A stretch of DNA of 44,408 nucleotides from UBA3263 sp964554665. Lineage in GTDB: Bacteria; Bacteroidota; Bacteroidia; Bacteroidales; Muribaculaceae. The notes beneath the pieces were generated by a model, which saw only the letters and a list, made by a program, of their open reading frames with translations, was not told where the DNA came from and ran no database searches. Made by a program: the position numbers and the translations under genes. Below are positions 26,101 through 35,066 of this stretch, piece by piece; position 1 is the first letter of the stretch, and each line of letters opens with the position of its first letter. The stretch is from the NCBI GenBank assembly GCA_964554665.1, contig CAZKPP010000011.1:1-44408 (forward strand), in the 5' to 3' direction.

Positions 26101-27009
26101 GTCTTCCCACACGTTTGACTGCAGTTTCGGCTTCTCAACGATTTCTATGGCAAACTGCGCGCGCGGGTCGGTCAGGTCCAGAGGCTTGGCGATAAGCTGG
26201 CCCGCGTCGTTGAGGGCATACATCAGGCCCTTCTGCGCCGAGGTAATGACCACGGCATCCTTGTCGGGCACACGCACAAAGCGGAAGCGGGCGTTGTTCC
26301 ATTGGCCCTGTTCGGCGGGCCATTGCAGCAGGTAGTCGATTGCCGCGTTATTGCCGCCGTCGTCCCAGTTCTGCGAGTAGAAGGCGCCGGCTATGGCGCG
26401 GTCGTTGAGGTCAATCATCTCAACCTGCCAATATTGGCCGCGGTTGTCGGGGTCCGTGGCCTCGGCAACTATGCGGGCGTTGTTGCCGCCGTCGTCGCCG
26501 TTGCCCAACACCTTTTCGGGCTCGGCCACCGAGCGGAAGCGATAGGTCAGCTGATTATCGAAGCCAACAATCGGGCTTTCGGTGATTGAAAAATAGCCGC
26601 CGTTGGCCTTTTCAACCAGCGCCAGGCGCGAGCCCGAGGGGGCTGCCGCCAGCTGCGGACGGTTGGTGGGAATCAACGTGAAGCGGCCGCGGGTGGTGGG
26701 AGTTACGGTCCAGAGCTGAGCCTCGTCGGAGCCGTTGTTCTCGCCAACGCCAACCGAGGCGCTCTCGGAGCGCAGCGCAAGGTTGCTAAACGGATTTATC
26801 AGGCGCCAGGAGCCGCTGAGCTCCGTCAGGGTCCAATATTGCGCCGGCGATGCGGCATCGGGCTTAACCAGGGCGGCGCGGTCGTCAACAACATCGCGAC
26901 CCGAGGAAATAACATACAGGCGACCGGGAGTAAACTCCACGGCAGCCGTCGATATAGCAGCAGACGAAACCGCCACGCACGCCAACAAGCATTTAACGGA
27001 ATTTTTCAT
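23107..27009 (-). CDS. Secreted GH2 beta-galactosidase-type glycosidase with N-terminal lectin-like region
   Basis: A 1300-residue exported enzyme (signal peptide MKNSVKCLLACVAVSSAAIS). Residues 25-300 look like beta-trefoil, ricin-type repeats (QYWTLTELSGSWRLINPFSN, GQYWQVEMIDL). The LacZ-like core follows: sugar-binding domain (LNGDWKFNLVEEP, SNWEMLGYDHPIYANVEYPH), immunoglobulin-like domain, and TIM barrel with acid/base Glu in MWSLGNEAGNG (about residue 754) and nucleophile Glu in FICEYAHAMGEAVGNY (about residue 821). A C-terminal beta-sandwich (Bgal small chain, GMQ-like) completes it. The likely activity is release of beta-galactose from host or diet glycans in the periplasm or outside. 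It precedes the small lipoprotein gene in one operon. Confidence 0.94.
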   Translation of the reverse strand: MKNSVKCLLACVAVSSAAISTAAVEFTPGRLYVISSGRDVVDDRAALVKPDAASPAQYWTLTELSGSWRLINPFSNLALRSESASVGVGENNGSDEAQLWTVTPTTRGRFTLIPTNRPQLAAAPSGSRLALVEKANGGYFSITESPIVGFDNQLTYRFRSVAEPEKVLGNGDDGGNNARIVAEATDPDNRGQYWQVEMIDLNDRAIAGAFYSQNWDDGGNNAAIDYLLQWPAEQGQWNNARFRFVRVPDKDAVVITSAQKGLMYALNDAGQLIAKPLDLTDPRAQFAIEIVEKPKLQSNVWEDEQVFAINKLPGRATFNPYATEAEMLADVEFLKTPWLTPKSSVRQSLNGDWKFNLVEEPSQRPLDFMQPGFDASGWDVIPVPSNWEMLGYDHPIYANVEYPHANTPPFIKARPGYNDGGKNYGINPVGSYLKTFTVPADWNDRRTILHFGGIYSAANVWVNGQHIGYTQGANNVSEFDITDALKPGEENTLAVEVFRWSDGSYLECQDMFRMSGIFRDVELLSVPQLSVYDHVVGTQLADDFSSAAVWVNFTTEGSGSGQVAVKLYSPQGELVDSKDIAINGAGSYSAVFNVANPQPWSAEKPNLYRLDIVQTGAPGQEMAFSTPVGIRNVKIANSLLWINGKRVFLKGVNRHDTSPVNGRAVTVDEMLQDILLFKQNNINTLRTSHYPNDARMMAMADYYGIYVCDEADLEDHANQSISANPSWIPAFVDRITRMVTRDRNHPSVIMWSLGNEAGNGGNFEYCYEEARKLDQRPIHYEGTRDGGDYGGRRYSDFYSKMYPGQAWMHANTSGKDKPMFICEYAHAMGEAVGNYREYWDVIEASDATIGGCVWDWVDQAIYDPQLLKQGIKQITTGYDYPGPHQGNFCSNGVVGPERRPTAKLAELKAVHQWVKFDSISVNGNKATIYLRNAYDFTNLNEFDLTWTMLADGYPLKSGKLRLPSVAPGESTELTIKLPKVKAGLEAILNLSVTEREATTYAPAGHEVAFRQYVISQPAPMAALKASGAMTHDQAGNIVVFQSPAIKAAFDRSTGRMIELKLNGESVIAAGQGPEFNNYRWIENDARFQRTDNGLEAEAQTEVSSRSGAEIFTSVRKGELADEKLVYTIYPQGIMDIDVTITPHSDDLRRAGIALGLDPALSNIDYYAHGPLSNTNDRLDGAPVGRYSTTVATSGETYVKPQSTGNRQGLRQVTFSNPESGRGIVVSTLGDVSFSALPWTDVQLRDAKHMWELTPQPYTVVHFDGAMRGIGNGSCGFDVQTMPEYWVPNEPITYKLRIQAK

Positions 27010-27029
27010 GGATAATCGATTATTTCCCG

Positions 27030-27037
27030 CAAATTTA
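27030..27037 (-). promoter_or_regulatory. -7 promoter box of the GH2 gene
   Basis: TAAATTTG matches TAnnTTTG, 20 nt before the ATG at 27009. The -33 position has only a TTG-like remnant. AT-rich direct repeats (AATTAGTAATTAGCAATTAG) lie just upstream. Confidence 0.5.
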
Positions 27038-27094
27038 CGAAATAATTAGTAATTAGCAATTAGTAATTCGCAATTTTTTGAGAATTGAGAGAGT

Positions 27095-27131
27095 GGGCGC
27101 CCTTGCGGGGGCGACGGCGGCTCGCCGTCGC
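27095..27131. repeat. REP-like intergenic hairpin, copy A
   Basis: GGGCG, then TGCGGGGGCGA and a perfect 9-bp stem GCGACGGCG / CGCCGTCGC with 3-nt loop (27111-27131). A related element lies at 35454-35490, where a C-G pair of the stem is replaced by T-A on both sides, so pairing is kept. Confidence 0.65.
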
Positions 27132-27206
27132 TGTGCATCGCGTAAGCATGTGGGCCAAGCTGCCCACACCCCCAAATTTTGCTCCCCCAATTCAAAATTC
27201 AAAATT

Positions 27207-27234
27207 AAAAAAATCCCGCCGTAGCGGGATTTTT
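27207..27234. terminator. Intrinsic terminator after the LRR gene
   Basis: An 11-bp stem, AAAAATCCCGC / GCGGGATTTTT with a CGTA loop (27209-27234), is followed by a run of T on either strand. It ends 25 bp after the LRR gene's stop and also isolates the GH2 promoter region from it. Confidence 0.85.
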
Positions 27235-27258
27235 CAAGGGAAGGGTATGTGTGTTTTT

Positions 27259-30200
27259 TTAGATCGCAACTTTTGTCGTCTTAGTCGCCGTCTTGACGAT
27301 GTAGACGCCATGCGGCAGGCCCTTTGTCGAATCGCCGACTTTAACGCCGCGCAGGTCGTAGACCTCTATGGCGCCGTCAACGCTCAGCTCGTCGATGCTC
27401 ACGGTGCCGTCGATGTTGAGCAGCACTTCGTTATGGTTGGCCATGCTTGAGTCGAGATACGATTCGTTGCGGCCGATGGCGCGGCTGTTGGCGGCGAATG
27501 CCGGACGCTCGGGGTCGGGGAGCACGCAGAAAGCGTGGGCGCTCTCGGGCGCGTCGGCTGCAAAGAGGTTGCCGCTCAGGTGGTTGTCGGCGGCCTGAAC
27601 GCTCGGCTCGTCAACATTTTCCAAGAAGTTGAGGGTCACCTCCGGCGAAGCCGAGCGGATAATCACGGGCTTGCCGGCTTCCACGAAGTCATGGTCTATC
27701 TCGGTCATATCGAGAATGTTATCGTTGAGCAGACCGGTGTAGACCTCGGCATCGGTGCTGAAGGCGAAGGGCATGGTTATGTTGCCGTAATAGTTGCCGT
27801 TGGTGTAGGCAAGGTCGGTGAGCGTCATCGACGTGACTTCTTCGAGATACCACCACGAGTAGGGAGTGCCTGTTGCCCAGGTCGTTACGTGGCCGTTGTC
27901 GATGTTGGGAACACTCAATGCGCGCGAGCCGTTGGCAAACGTGCCGCCGTTGGGCATTTCCTTGTCGAAGGCAACTTCATCGCCGTTGCGCACCATGTAG
28001 AACTCGCCCGGCTCGAGGTCCGACGTGCCGTTCTGTATGTTAGCCGTGTGGTTTGCCTCGGCAACGTATGTGCCCTGGGCGGACAGAAGAACCTTGTCGC
28101 CTGCGGGCTCGATTCTAAACAACTGCTGGGGATTGCTTTCGTCGAGGTCGGCGGCAATCAGCATCTTATCATCGTCCATGGTCAGATACTTACCCGCATG
28201 GTGCTTATTATGAATGCGATAAAGCGTCAGCGGCTCGCCCGGCTTCACCGGTTCGGGAGTTCCCATAATAACCGTTACGGCACAAGTGGCGGAGATTTCG
28301 CCGTCGGCGGTTGCGGCAGTAATCATCGTTGAGCCTTCCGCGATTGCGCTAAGCAGGCCCGAATTGCTGATGCTGACAATTTCGGGGTCTGCGCTGCTCC
28401 AGCTGATGCGCTTGTCGGTGGCATCGACGGGAAGCACTTCGGCTTCAAGTTGGAATGTCTGGCCGACTGTCAGGGTCAGTTCGGATTCGCTCAGGCGAAT
28501 TTCCTCAACATTCACAGTCTTAATCGCATAAACGGGAATCTCTGCAATCGGGCCGTCGGCATAGAGCGACTCAGCAATAATCTTGCAGTCGGCTGATGAG
28601 GCGTTTTCGGCCAAGGTGTGAACCGTAACCACTCCGTTCGCGTCAACCGTTGCGACTTCCGGGTTTGTAGAGCGCCAATATACTTGCGGCAGGGCAACGT
28701 TTTCGGGCTCAAGAGTTGCGTTCAGCTGAACGGATTGCCCGGGTTCGAGCGAAACCGTCGGGTTTTCGTCAACGTTAATGCCGGTAGCGGCAACCATAGC
28801 GTAGCCGTCGAAACGGTCCCAGCAGTTAAACACGTCGTAGTATGCGTCGATAACCGAATCATTTCCCGGGTCTTGCAGCCAGAGCTTGGCGGTGTAGGCG
28901 CTGAAGGCGGTGTTGGGAGCTTCGGGCGGGGTTTGAGCGGTGACGTAGACGTTCGTAGCGGGGCAGTTCTTAAAGGCATTCTCGCCAATGTTTTTAACGT
29001 GAGCGCCCATGATTATGGTCTTGACAGAGGTGTTGTTTTCAAAGGCCGATGCTCCGATAGTCTCAACGGCGATTGGAACCACAATCTCTGTCAGGCCGGT
29101 GCATCCGCTGAAGGCGTTGGCGCCGATTTCCTTAAGGCCGCTACCCATAGTCAGCGACTTCAGGGAAGTAACGCCCTGAAACGCATTATCGGGTATTTTG
29201 GCCGTTACGTTGCCGATAGTCAGGCTTTCGAGATTGGATGTGGGCAGATTCATCCCCTCTACCGGGCGACCCCAATAAAGGTTTGTAATTTGAGGGCTAA
29301 ATGCATTATCCCCGATTGAGATTGCTTCAGCGGAATCCGCAAAGTAAGCCGAAGTCAGGCGGGAACAACCGGAGAAAGCATTGTCGCCGATTTCAGTAAC
29401 CGAGTTGGGAATGGTAAGCGATGTCAAGTTGTTACAGCCGAAGAAAGCATTGTCGCCGATTTCAATAACCGAGTTGGGAATGGTAAGCGATGTCAGGTCG
29501 GTACAGCCGTAAAAAGCAGATTCGCCGATAGTGGTTACGGAATTGCTGATTGTCAAGCCGGTGAGGCTAACTTTGTTAAGGAAAGGCGATATCGCATAGT
29601 TCAGATTTCGTCCGAGATACAACGTTTCGATCGGACAATCAGCAAATAGCGAAGACAACGAGCCCTTACCAACCATAATATTAGTTACAGAGACCATATC
29701 AGCACCTCTGCTATCAGAGCTATCTTTAGTGTAGGAAAGGTAAAGAGTCACATTGGCATCAGCAGTAAATTCCTTGCGATAGCTGCCCGACTTGTTCCCG
29801 CTTTCGGTAAGAACCGTCGTGTTATTGATTTTAACAATGAATTTGTCATAATTGGCCTCGCTATCTACAGCATAGTTAAAAGTCAGCACATCACCTGCAA
29901 CGACCGAGAACGTATATTCTTTGTATGAGGTCGAACTATCCGAATGGTTGGTAGAAGTCCAGTTGGGGAAGATTGAGAGAGAACTCATGGGTTCTCCACA
30001 TTCTAAGCTTGTTGATCCTTGCTCAATAGTAATGTCTACGAGCGACGTACAACTGCTGAAGGCAGACTTACTGATTTCGGCTACGGAGTTAGGTATGTTT
30101 ACCGAGGTCAAGCCGTTGCAGCCGGAGAAAGCATAGTCGCCAATTGCAATGACAGAGTTGGGGATAACAAGTTTCGTAACCTCTTGGCCTGCGACATATA

Positions 30201-33200
30201 AATGATGAGCGTAAGACAGAGGATTGGCATCAACACTTCCAAAAATCATGGCACATAGTGCTTCTATGCTTGCAAATTCGGCTTTAGTCAGGGCGCCGCA
30301 GCCGGAAAAAGCGTTCTCGCCAATTGCAGTAACTGAGTCGGATATGGTTACCGAGGTCAGACCGTCGCAGTTGTAGAAGGCATAGTCACCGATAGTTACC
30401 ACAGAGTTGGGAATAACCAGGTCTGTAACCTCTTTGCCTGCGATATACAAGCGCCGAGTATTAGCCAGCGGATTAGCAGCAGAATTTTCAAAACCGATTG
30501 AACACAAATGTTCAATGCTCGAGAATTCAGCCTTGGTCAGGCTGCCGCAGTCTTTGAAAGCATCGCTACCGATATAGGTTACGGATTTACCTATAACTAT
30601 CGAGGACAGGCGAGTGCAGCCGGCGAAAGCCTCGCTGCCGATAGCGGTTACAGAGTCGCCGATGCTGACCTCTGTTAGGCCACTACAGCTGGAAAAAGCG
30701 GATGTTCCGATTTCGGTGACGGAGTTGGGTATGGTCACTGAGGGTAGCCTACTGCAATTATAGAAAGCAGAGTCGCCGATAAATGTAACGGAGTTGCCGA
30801 TTGTGACCTCAGTCAGGTTATAGCAGTAGCGGAAAGCCTCGCGGCCGATTTCGGTAACAGAGTTGGGGATTATGACTGATTTTAGACCGACGCACCAGGA
30901 GAAAGCATAGCTGCCTATAGAGGTTACGGAGTTGGGGATGTTCAGCGAAGTCAGATTCCGGCAACCGTCGAAAGCACGGCTGCCGATAGAAGTAACGGTT
31001 TCGCCAATAGTAAGCGATTTCAATGATCGGCACTCGTAGAAAGCCGAGTCGCTGATTTCGGTTACGGAGTTGCCTATAGTTACTTCTTTTATTGTATTCT
31101 TGCTCTTAAACGGAGAAGATTGACCACAGAAATTGCGGCCGAGATAAACCGTTTCAATCGGACAACTGCTAAATGCATTGCCTACCGAAAGCGGAGTTTC
31201 GCCATCTTCGATTCTTACATTGCCTATGCCCGAGCAGCCGTAGAAGGCCTCGTTGCCGATTTCGGTAACGGAGCCCGGGATAGAGAGTGAAGTCAGGCCG
31301 CTGCAGCCATAGAACGCTGAGTTACCGATAGCAGTAACGGAGTTGGGGATGGCGACCGAGGTCAGGCCGGTGCAGTTATAGAAAGTCGAGCTTTCGATTT
31401 TAGCAACGGAGTTAGGGATGGAGACCGAGGTGAGGCCGTGGCAGCCGTAGAAAGCTGAACTGCCGATTGAGTTTACCGAATTAGGAATATTGAAATCTCC
31501 TTTCAGGCCGTTGCAGCCATAGAACGCAGATTCGCCGATAGTTTCAACCATAGTGGGAATCGTAAACTCGGTGAGTTGTGTACAACCGCTGAAGGCTTCG
31601 GCTCCAATAATCTTCAAGTCAATGCGCGAATTGAAGGTAACTTTCGTAATTGACGAGTTCTTGAACGCGCCTTGACCGATTCCGATTACATAATAGCGGG
31701 TGTTGTTACCGTCATCGTCCGTAACCGTGAATCGTTCGGGAATAATTATTTCGCCGCTATAATTTCCGGGTTTAACAATTGCCGTGTTCTTTTCTCCTTC
31801 GGCCGTGGCAGGGATAAGATAATAGTTTAGCGTTCCGTCGTTAGCGGTTCCAATTTCAATCGGCGCATCGCTGCCTTTCTGACGCAGGTACTTAAATAAA
31901 ACCCAGTTTGAGCTAACATATTGTCCAATAGACCCTGCCGGCACCGTTACGATAGCAGAGTCGTAAAGACCGCTAAATGACGAACTGGAAATCGAAGGAG
32001 GCACCGGGTTTACATTCTCAATATTACTAAGTCCGCTGCAGCCATAGAAAGCATGGTTGCCAATAGTGGTCACTGAGTTGGGGATGGTAAGCGAAGTCAG
32101 GCCGCTGCAGTTGTAGAAAGCCGAGCCGCCAATAGAGGTCACTGAGTTGGGGATGGTAACCGAAGTCAGACCGCTGCAGTCGCAGAACGCTTTATCGCCG
32201 ATAGATTCAACTGATTCCGGAATAACGTATTCGCCTTCAAGATTTAACGGTGCAAAGTAGATTGACTTCTTATCCGGCCCGAAAATAAATCCGTCTTCTA
32301 TTATCGCTCCTTCCGGGTTATAGGCTATTATCGTACCATATGAGAAAGGATTGCTTAAGTTGTTGGGATAGGCCGACTTTATCAAGCCGCTGCAATTGCG
32401 GAAAGCGTAGTTGCCGATTGCTGTTACTGAGTTGGTGATTGTAACTGTTTTGAGCGTTTTTTTATTATTGAACGGAGAATAGCCATAAGATTTTGAAGTT
32501 CCGTAACTTAAGTTTCGGCCAAGATAGAGGGTTTCCAGGGGACAGTCATTGAACAAACCTTCACCTGTTGAAGTAGATTTATATAAATTATACCCCAGAG
32601 CCAGTGTTTGGTCGCCATCTTCAAAAATAAGGTCTTTAAGGCCTCCACAGTTTTTGAACGCCTGGTTACCTATAGATGTAACTGAGTTAGGTATGGTAAG
32701 GGATGTCAGCGAGCTACAGTAGGAGAAAGCGGAGGAAGCAATAGATTCAACTGATTTCGGAATAACGTATTCGCCTTCAAGATTACAGGAAGCAAAGAGA
32801 ATCGACTTCTTATCCGGTCCGAAAACAAATCCGTCTTCTATTATCGCTCCTTCCGGGTTATAGGCTATTGCCGTACCGGCTGAGAATGGATTGCTTAAGT
32901 TATTGGGATAAGCCGACTTTATCAGGCCAATGCAGCGGTAAAAAGCTGAGTTGCCGATAAAGGTTACGGAGTTACCGATGACTACCTCCGTCAGGCCGGT
33001 GCAGTTCTCGAAGGCATTGCCGCCGATAGAGGTAACAGAGTTAGGGATAGTTACCGAGGTCAGGTTGCTGCAATTGTAGAAAGCATTCACTGGGATAGTT
33101 TTAACACTCTCGCCAAATATGACCGATTTAATATAATATGGAAAAATCGGAGACCAGCTTGAGCCCCAAAAGGTACAGTTTTCAGCATTGAATATTACAT

Positions 33201-33840
33201 CTGTCAGGCCGTTGCAGTCGTGGAAAGCCGAGTGGCCGATAGAGGTAACGGAGTTGGGGATGGTAATCGATGTCAGACCGGTGCATTTCTCGAAAGCGAG
33301 ATCTCCGATAGTTTCAACGGAATTACCGATGATTACCTCCGACAGGCCGCTGCAGCAGCGGAAAGCCTCGCTGCCGATTTCGGTAACGGAGTTGGGAATG
33401 GTAAGCGAAGTCAGGCCGCTGCAATTGCGGAAAGCATAGTCGCCGATTTCAGTCACGGAGTTGCCGATGGTGAGTAAGGTCAGGCCGGTGCATTTCTCGA
33501 AAGCAAGATCTCCGATAGTGGTAACAGAGTTGGGGATGGTGACCGATGTCAGCTCGGTGCAGCCATAGAACGCATAGCTGTCGATGGAGGTTAGGGTGTA
33601 TTGGTTGCTGCCGTCGAAAACGGTTGAGGGGAGAATCAGTCTGCCGCTGACATTATTTCCGGGGCCACCTGAACTCCCCGCTTTTGTTTGGCAGGTTTTG
33701 GCATCTTCGTCGAGGACAGTGTAGGTCAGGGTCTGGCCCTCGTAAGTGTACTCGAAGTCGCGTGCGCTGATTGCAAGCGGCAGCAACAACGCAAGCAGCG
33801 CGAGCCACCGCCTTAGGGTTAGTTTGTAAATATTGTTCAT
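27259..33840 (-). CDS. Giant BspA-type leucine-rich-repeat surface protein
   Basis: 2193 residues, exported (signal peptide about residues 1-27). Most of it is LRR_5/BspA repeats of about 23 residues with the consensus IGxxAFxxCxxLTSVTIPNSVTxI (about residues 50-660 and 760-1690). Residues about 1280-1395 are an inserted non-LRR beta-sandwich-like domain (YKEYTFSVVAGDVLTFNYAV). Two Big2 Ig-like domains follow (about 1700-1860), then a trefoil-like region (about 1870-2010), and a C-terminal tail VYDLRGVKVG...GVYIVKTATKTTKVAI of the kind used as a type A sorting signal in Bacteroidetes. BspA proteins bind host matrix proteins and mediate adhesion in relatives. Only 20 bp separate it from the upstream MBL gene. 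Confidence 0.93.
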   Translation of the reverse strand: MNNIYKLTLRRWLALLALLLPLAISARDFEYTYEGQTLTYTVLDEDAKTCQTKAGSSGGPGNNVSGRLILPSTVFDGSNQYTLTSIDSYAFYGCTELTSVTIPNSVTTIGDLAFEKCTGLTLLTIGNSVTEIGDYAFRNCSGLTSLTIPNSVTEIGSEAFRCCSGLSEVIIGNSVETIGDLAFEKCTGLTSITIPNSVTSIGHSAFHDCNGLTDVIFNAENCTFWGSSWSPIFPYYIKSVIFGESVKTIPVNAFYNCSNLTSVTIPNSVTSIGGNAFENCTGLTEVVIGNSVTFIGNSAFYRCIGLIKSAYPNNLSNPFSAGTAIAYNPEGAIIEDGFVFGPDKKSILFASCNLEGEYVIPKSVESIASSAFSYCSSLTSLTIPNSVTSIGNQAFKNCGGLKDLIFEDGDQTLALGYNLYKSTSTGEGLFNDCPLETLYLGRNLSYGTSKSYGYSPFNNKKTLKTVTITNSVTAIGNYAFRNCSGLIKSAYPNNLSNPFSYGTIIAYNPEGAIIEDGFIFGPDKKSIYFAPLNLEGEYVIPESVESIGDKAFCDCSGLTSVTIPNSVTSIGGSAFYNCSGLTSLTIPNSVTTIGNHAFYGCSGLSNIENVNPVPPSISSSSFSGLYDSAIVTVPAGSIGQYVSSNWVLFKYLRQKGSDAPIEIGTANDGTLNYYLIPATAEGEKNTAIVKPGNYSGEIIIPERFTVTDDDGNNTRYYVIGIGQGAFKNSSITKVTFNSRIDLKIIGAEAFSGCTQLTEFTIPTMVETIGESAFYGCNGLKGDFNIPNSVNSIGSSAFYGCHGLTSVSIPNSVAKIESSTFYNCTGLTSVAIPNSVTAIGNSAFYGCSGLTSLSIPGSVTEIGNEAFYGCSGIGNVRIEDGETPLSVGNAFSSCPIETVYLGRNFCGQSSPFKSKNTIKEVTIGNSVTEISDSAFYECRSLKSLTIGETVTSIGSRAFDGCRNLTSLNIPNSVTSIGSYAFSWCVGLKSVIIPNSVTEIGREAFRYCYNLTEVTIGNSVTFIGDSAFYNCSRLPSVTIPNSVTEIGTSAFSSCSGLTEVSIGDSVTAIGSEAFAGCTRLSSIVIGKSVTYIGSDAFKDCGSLTKAEFSSIEHLCSIGFENSAANPLANTRRLYIAGKEVTDLVIPNSVVTIGDYAFYNCDGLTSVTISDSVTAIGENAFSGCGALTKAEFASIEALCAMIFGSVDANPLSYAHHLYVAGQEVTKLVIPNSVIAIGDYAFSGCNGLTSVNIPNSVAEISKSAFSSCTSLVDITIEQGSTSLECGEPMSSLSIFPNWTSTNHSDSSTSYKEYTFSVVAGDVLTFNYAVDSEANYDKFIVKINNTTVLTESGNKSGSYRKEFTADANVTLYLSYTKDSSDSRGADMVSVTNIMVGKGSLSSLFADCPIETLYLGRNLNYAISPFLNKVSLTGLTISNSVTTIGESAFYGCTDLTSLTIPNSVIEIGDNAFFGCNNLTSLTIPNSVTEIGDNAFSGCSRLTSAYFADSAEAISIGDNAFSPQITNLYWGRPVEGMNLPTSNLESLTIGNVTAKIPDNAFQGVTSLKSLTMGSGLKEIGANAFSGCTGLTEIVVPIAVETIGASAFENNTSVKTIIMGAHVKNIGENAFKNCPATNVYVTAQTPPEAPNTAFSAYTAKLWLQDPGNDSVIDAYYDVFNCWDRFDGYAMVAATGINVDENPTVSLEPGQSVQLNATLEPENVALPQVYWRSTNPEVATVDANGVVTVHTLAENASSADCKIIAESLYADGPIAEIPVYAIKTVNVEEIRLSESELTLTVGQTFQLEAEVLPVDATDKRISWSSADPEIVSISNSGLLSAIAEGSTMITAATADGEISATCAVTVIMGTPEPVKPGEPLTLYRIHNKHHAGKYLTMDDDKMLIAADLDESNPQQLFRIEPAGDKVLLSAQGTYVAEANHTANIQNGTSDLEPGEFYMVRNGDEVAFDKEMPNGGTFANGSRALSVPNIDNGHVTTWATGTPYSWWYLEEVTSMTLTDLAYTNGNYYGNITMPFAFSTDAEVYTGLLNDNILDMTEIDHDFVEAGKPVIIRSASPEVTLNFLENVDEPSVQAADNHLSGNLFAADAPESAHAFCVLPDPERPAFAANSRAIGRNESYLDSSMANHNEVLLNIDGTVSIDELSVDGAIEVYDLRGVKVGDSTKGLPHGVYIVKTATKTTKVAI
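32201..32391. repeat. Internal DNA repeat of the LRR gene, copy 1
   Basis: About 190 bp that recur 540 bp (180 codons) downstream at 32741-32931 with roughly 90 percent identity. It encodes the non-LRR linker with EGEYVIPESVESIG and NPEGAIIEDGFIFGPDKKS. Confidence 0.85.
32741..32931. repeat. Internal DNA repeat of the LRR gene, copy 2
   Basis: Second copy of the segment at 32201-32391, in the same frame and orientation. The high DNA similarity suggests recent duplication or gene conversion within the gene. Confidence 0.85.
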
Positions 33841-33860
33841 AAATGATATGGGTTATTGAT

Positions 33861-35066
33861 TTATATTTGATTGTTGATTATTCCTATTCCGATGAGTTTG
33901 GTTTCGGGGTGTTCGTTAATAACCACGACTTCCGCGCCTTGGTCTCTCAGCGCTTCTATAATTTTGTAGCAGGGGTGGTTATAGCGGTTGTCTGCGCCCA
34001 CGCATGCAAAGCAGAGCGGGAACTTAAAGGCTGCGTTGGACGCCGGCAGAATCAAATCTCCATTGCCCGATTTAGCCCCATGGTGGGGAATCTGCAACGC
34101 CCCGATTTGAGAGATTTGGCTATTATTTAACTTATTATAGAATGCGTTGAGCCATTTTCGGTCGACCGAAATATCGCCGAAGAATACGCATCCGGTAGGG
34201 TATTTAGCATATTCGGCATAAAGACTCATTTTCGGAGACGCCGGGTTTAATCTGCTCCCTAATGCTGTGTGGCTAACGAATTTGAAATAGCAGAAATTCT
34301 CGGCTTCTCCAACAATATTCGAGTAGACAACCAGCGAATGTTCGTTTTTGAGCTTAAGCTCTTTGTAAATCCTCGTTAATTCTTTAAAGTTTTCAGGGTC
34401 AGTAATATATCCACCATTTTCGTCTGCATTCAATGTCTCATAATCGAGCAGCGGCGATTCATTAACTTTTTCTATAAATTGCTCAATGAAATCACCTAAT
34501 TTCGGGGAAAAGACAACATATTCCATCAACTTCTTTTTTCTCTCTCCGGGAATAGTCGCCCAAATCAAACTATTGCTTGCCAGGTCGACTTTACGCTCAC
34601 CGTCTTGTTCGCTGAGGTCCAAGTTATTGCGCCAATTCTGAGCGTGACCTTCGTCAAAAGGGCGCACGTAAATTAGTCGTGGCTGATTGGGGAAACGGCC
34701 TTCGATACCCTTGTACGCTTTGTAGTCAAACTGCTTTTCGTTGAAATAATCACTGAATATTTCAAGAACCTTCAACTGTTCATCGGAGATATATGGAATA
34801 ATAACGTTTTTGGGTTCCAGTTGCTTAACTTGATCGATGTGGTCCTGGTCGAAATGAGAAATAAAAAGTACATCTACTTCTTTATCCACCATCTCCTCCT
34901 TAATAATATTTCCGATAAGGGCTGGAGAGCCGGCCGAGGAGCTGCCGCAATCATAAACGGCTCGGAAAAGCCGCCGGTAGCTGTCGGGGGTTTGTTGGTA
35001 AACCTCCGCGGCATAAAAAGCTCCCTGTCCGACCGGATAGAAGGTGCGCTTGAAGAGCAGATTCAT
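33861..35066 (-). CDS. Metallo-beta-lactamase-fold protein (ComEC-like MBL domain), function unknown
   Basis: A 401-residue soluble protein. The metal motif FISHFDQDHIDQV (HxDxDH, near residue 73) is the MBL signature, and LQIPHHGAKSGN near residue 335 gives the later histidines found in ComEC/Rec2-type MBL domains. The start RTFYPVGQGAFY forms the first strands of the fold. The ATG at 35066 is preferred; the frame stays open to 35192, but the extra 42 residues precede the natural fold start. Standalone MBL proteins of this type are often hydrolases of nucleic acids or nucleotides. It lies 20 bp before the LRR gene and near a DUF1016 gene, in an AT-richer block. Confidence 0.85.
   Translation of the reverse strand: MNLLFKRTFYPVGQGAFYAAEVYQQTPDSYRRLFRAVYDCGSSSAGSPALIGNIIKEEMVDKEVDVLFISHFDQDHIDQVKQLEPKNVIIPYISDEQLKVLEIFSDYFNEKQFDYKAYKGIEGRFPNQPRLIYVRPFDEGHAQNWRNNLDLSEQDGERKVDLASNSLIWATIPGERKKKLMEYVVFSPKLGDFIEQFIEKVNESPLLDYETLNADENGGYITDPENFKELTRIYKELKLKNEHSLVVYSNIVGEAENFCYFKFVSHTALGSRLNPASPKMSLYAEYAKYPTGCVFFGDISVDRKWLNAFYNKLNNSQISQIGALQIPHHGAKSGNGDLILPASNAAFKFPLCFACVGADNRYNHPCYKIIEALRDQGAEVVVINEHPETKLIGIGIINNQI

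Noticed and set aside
29000..33600. Regularly spaced repeats resembling a CRISPR array
   Set aside because: They are about 69-bp coding units of the leucine-rich-repeat protein, variable and in frame.
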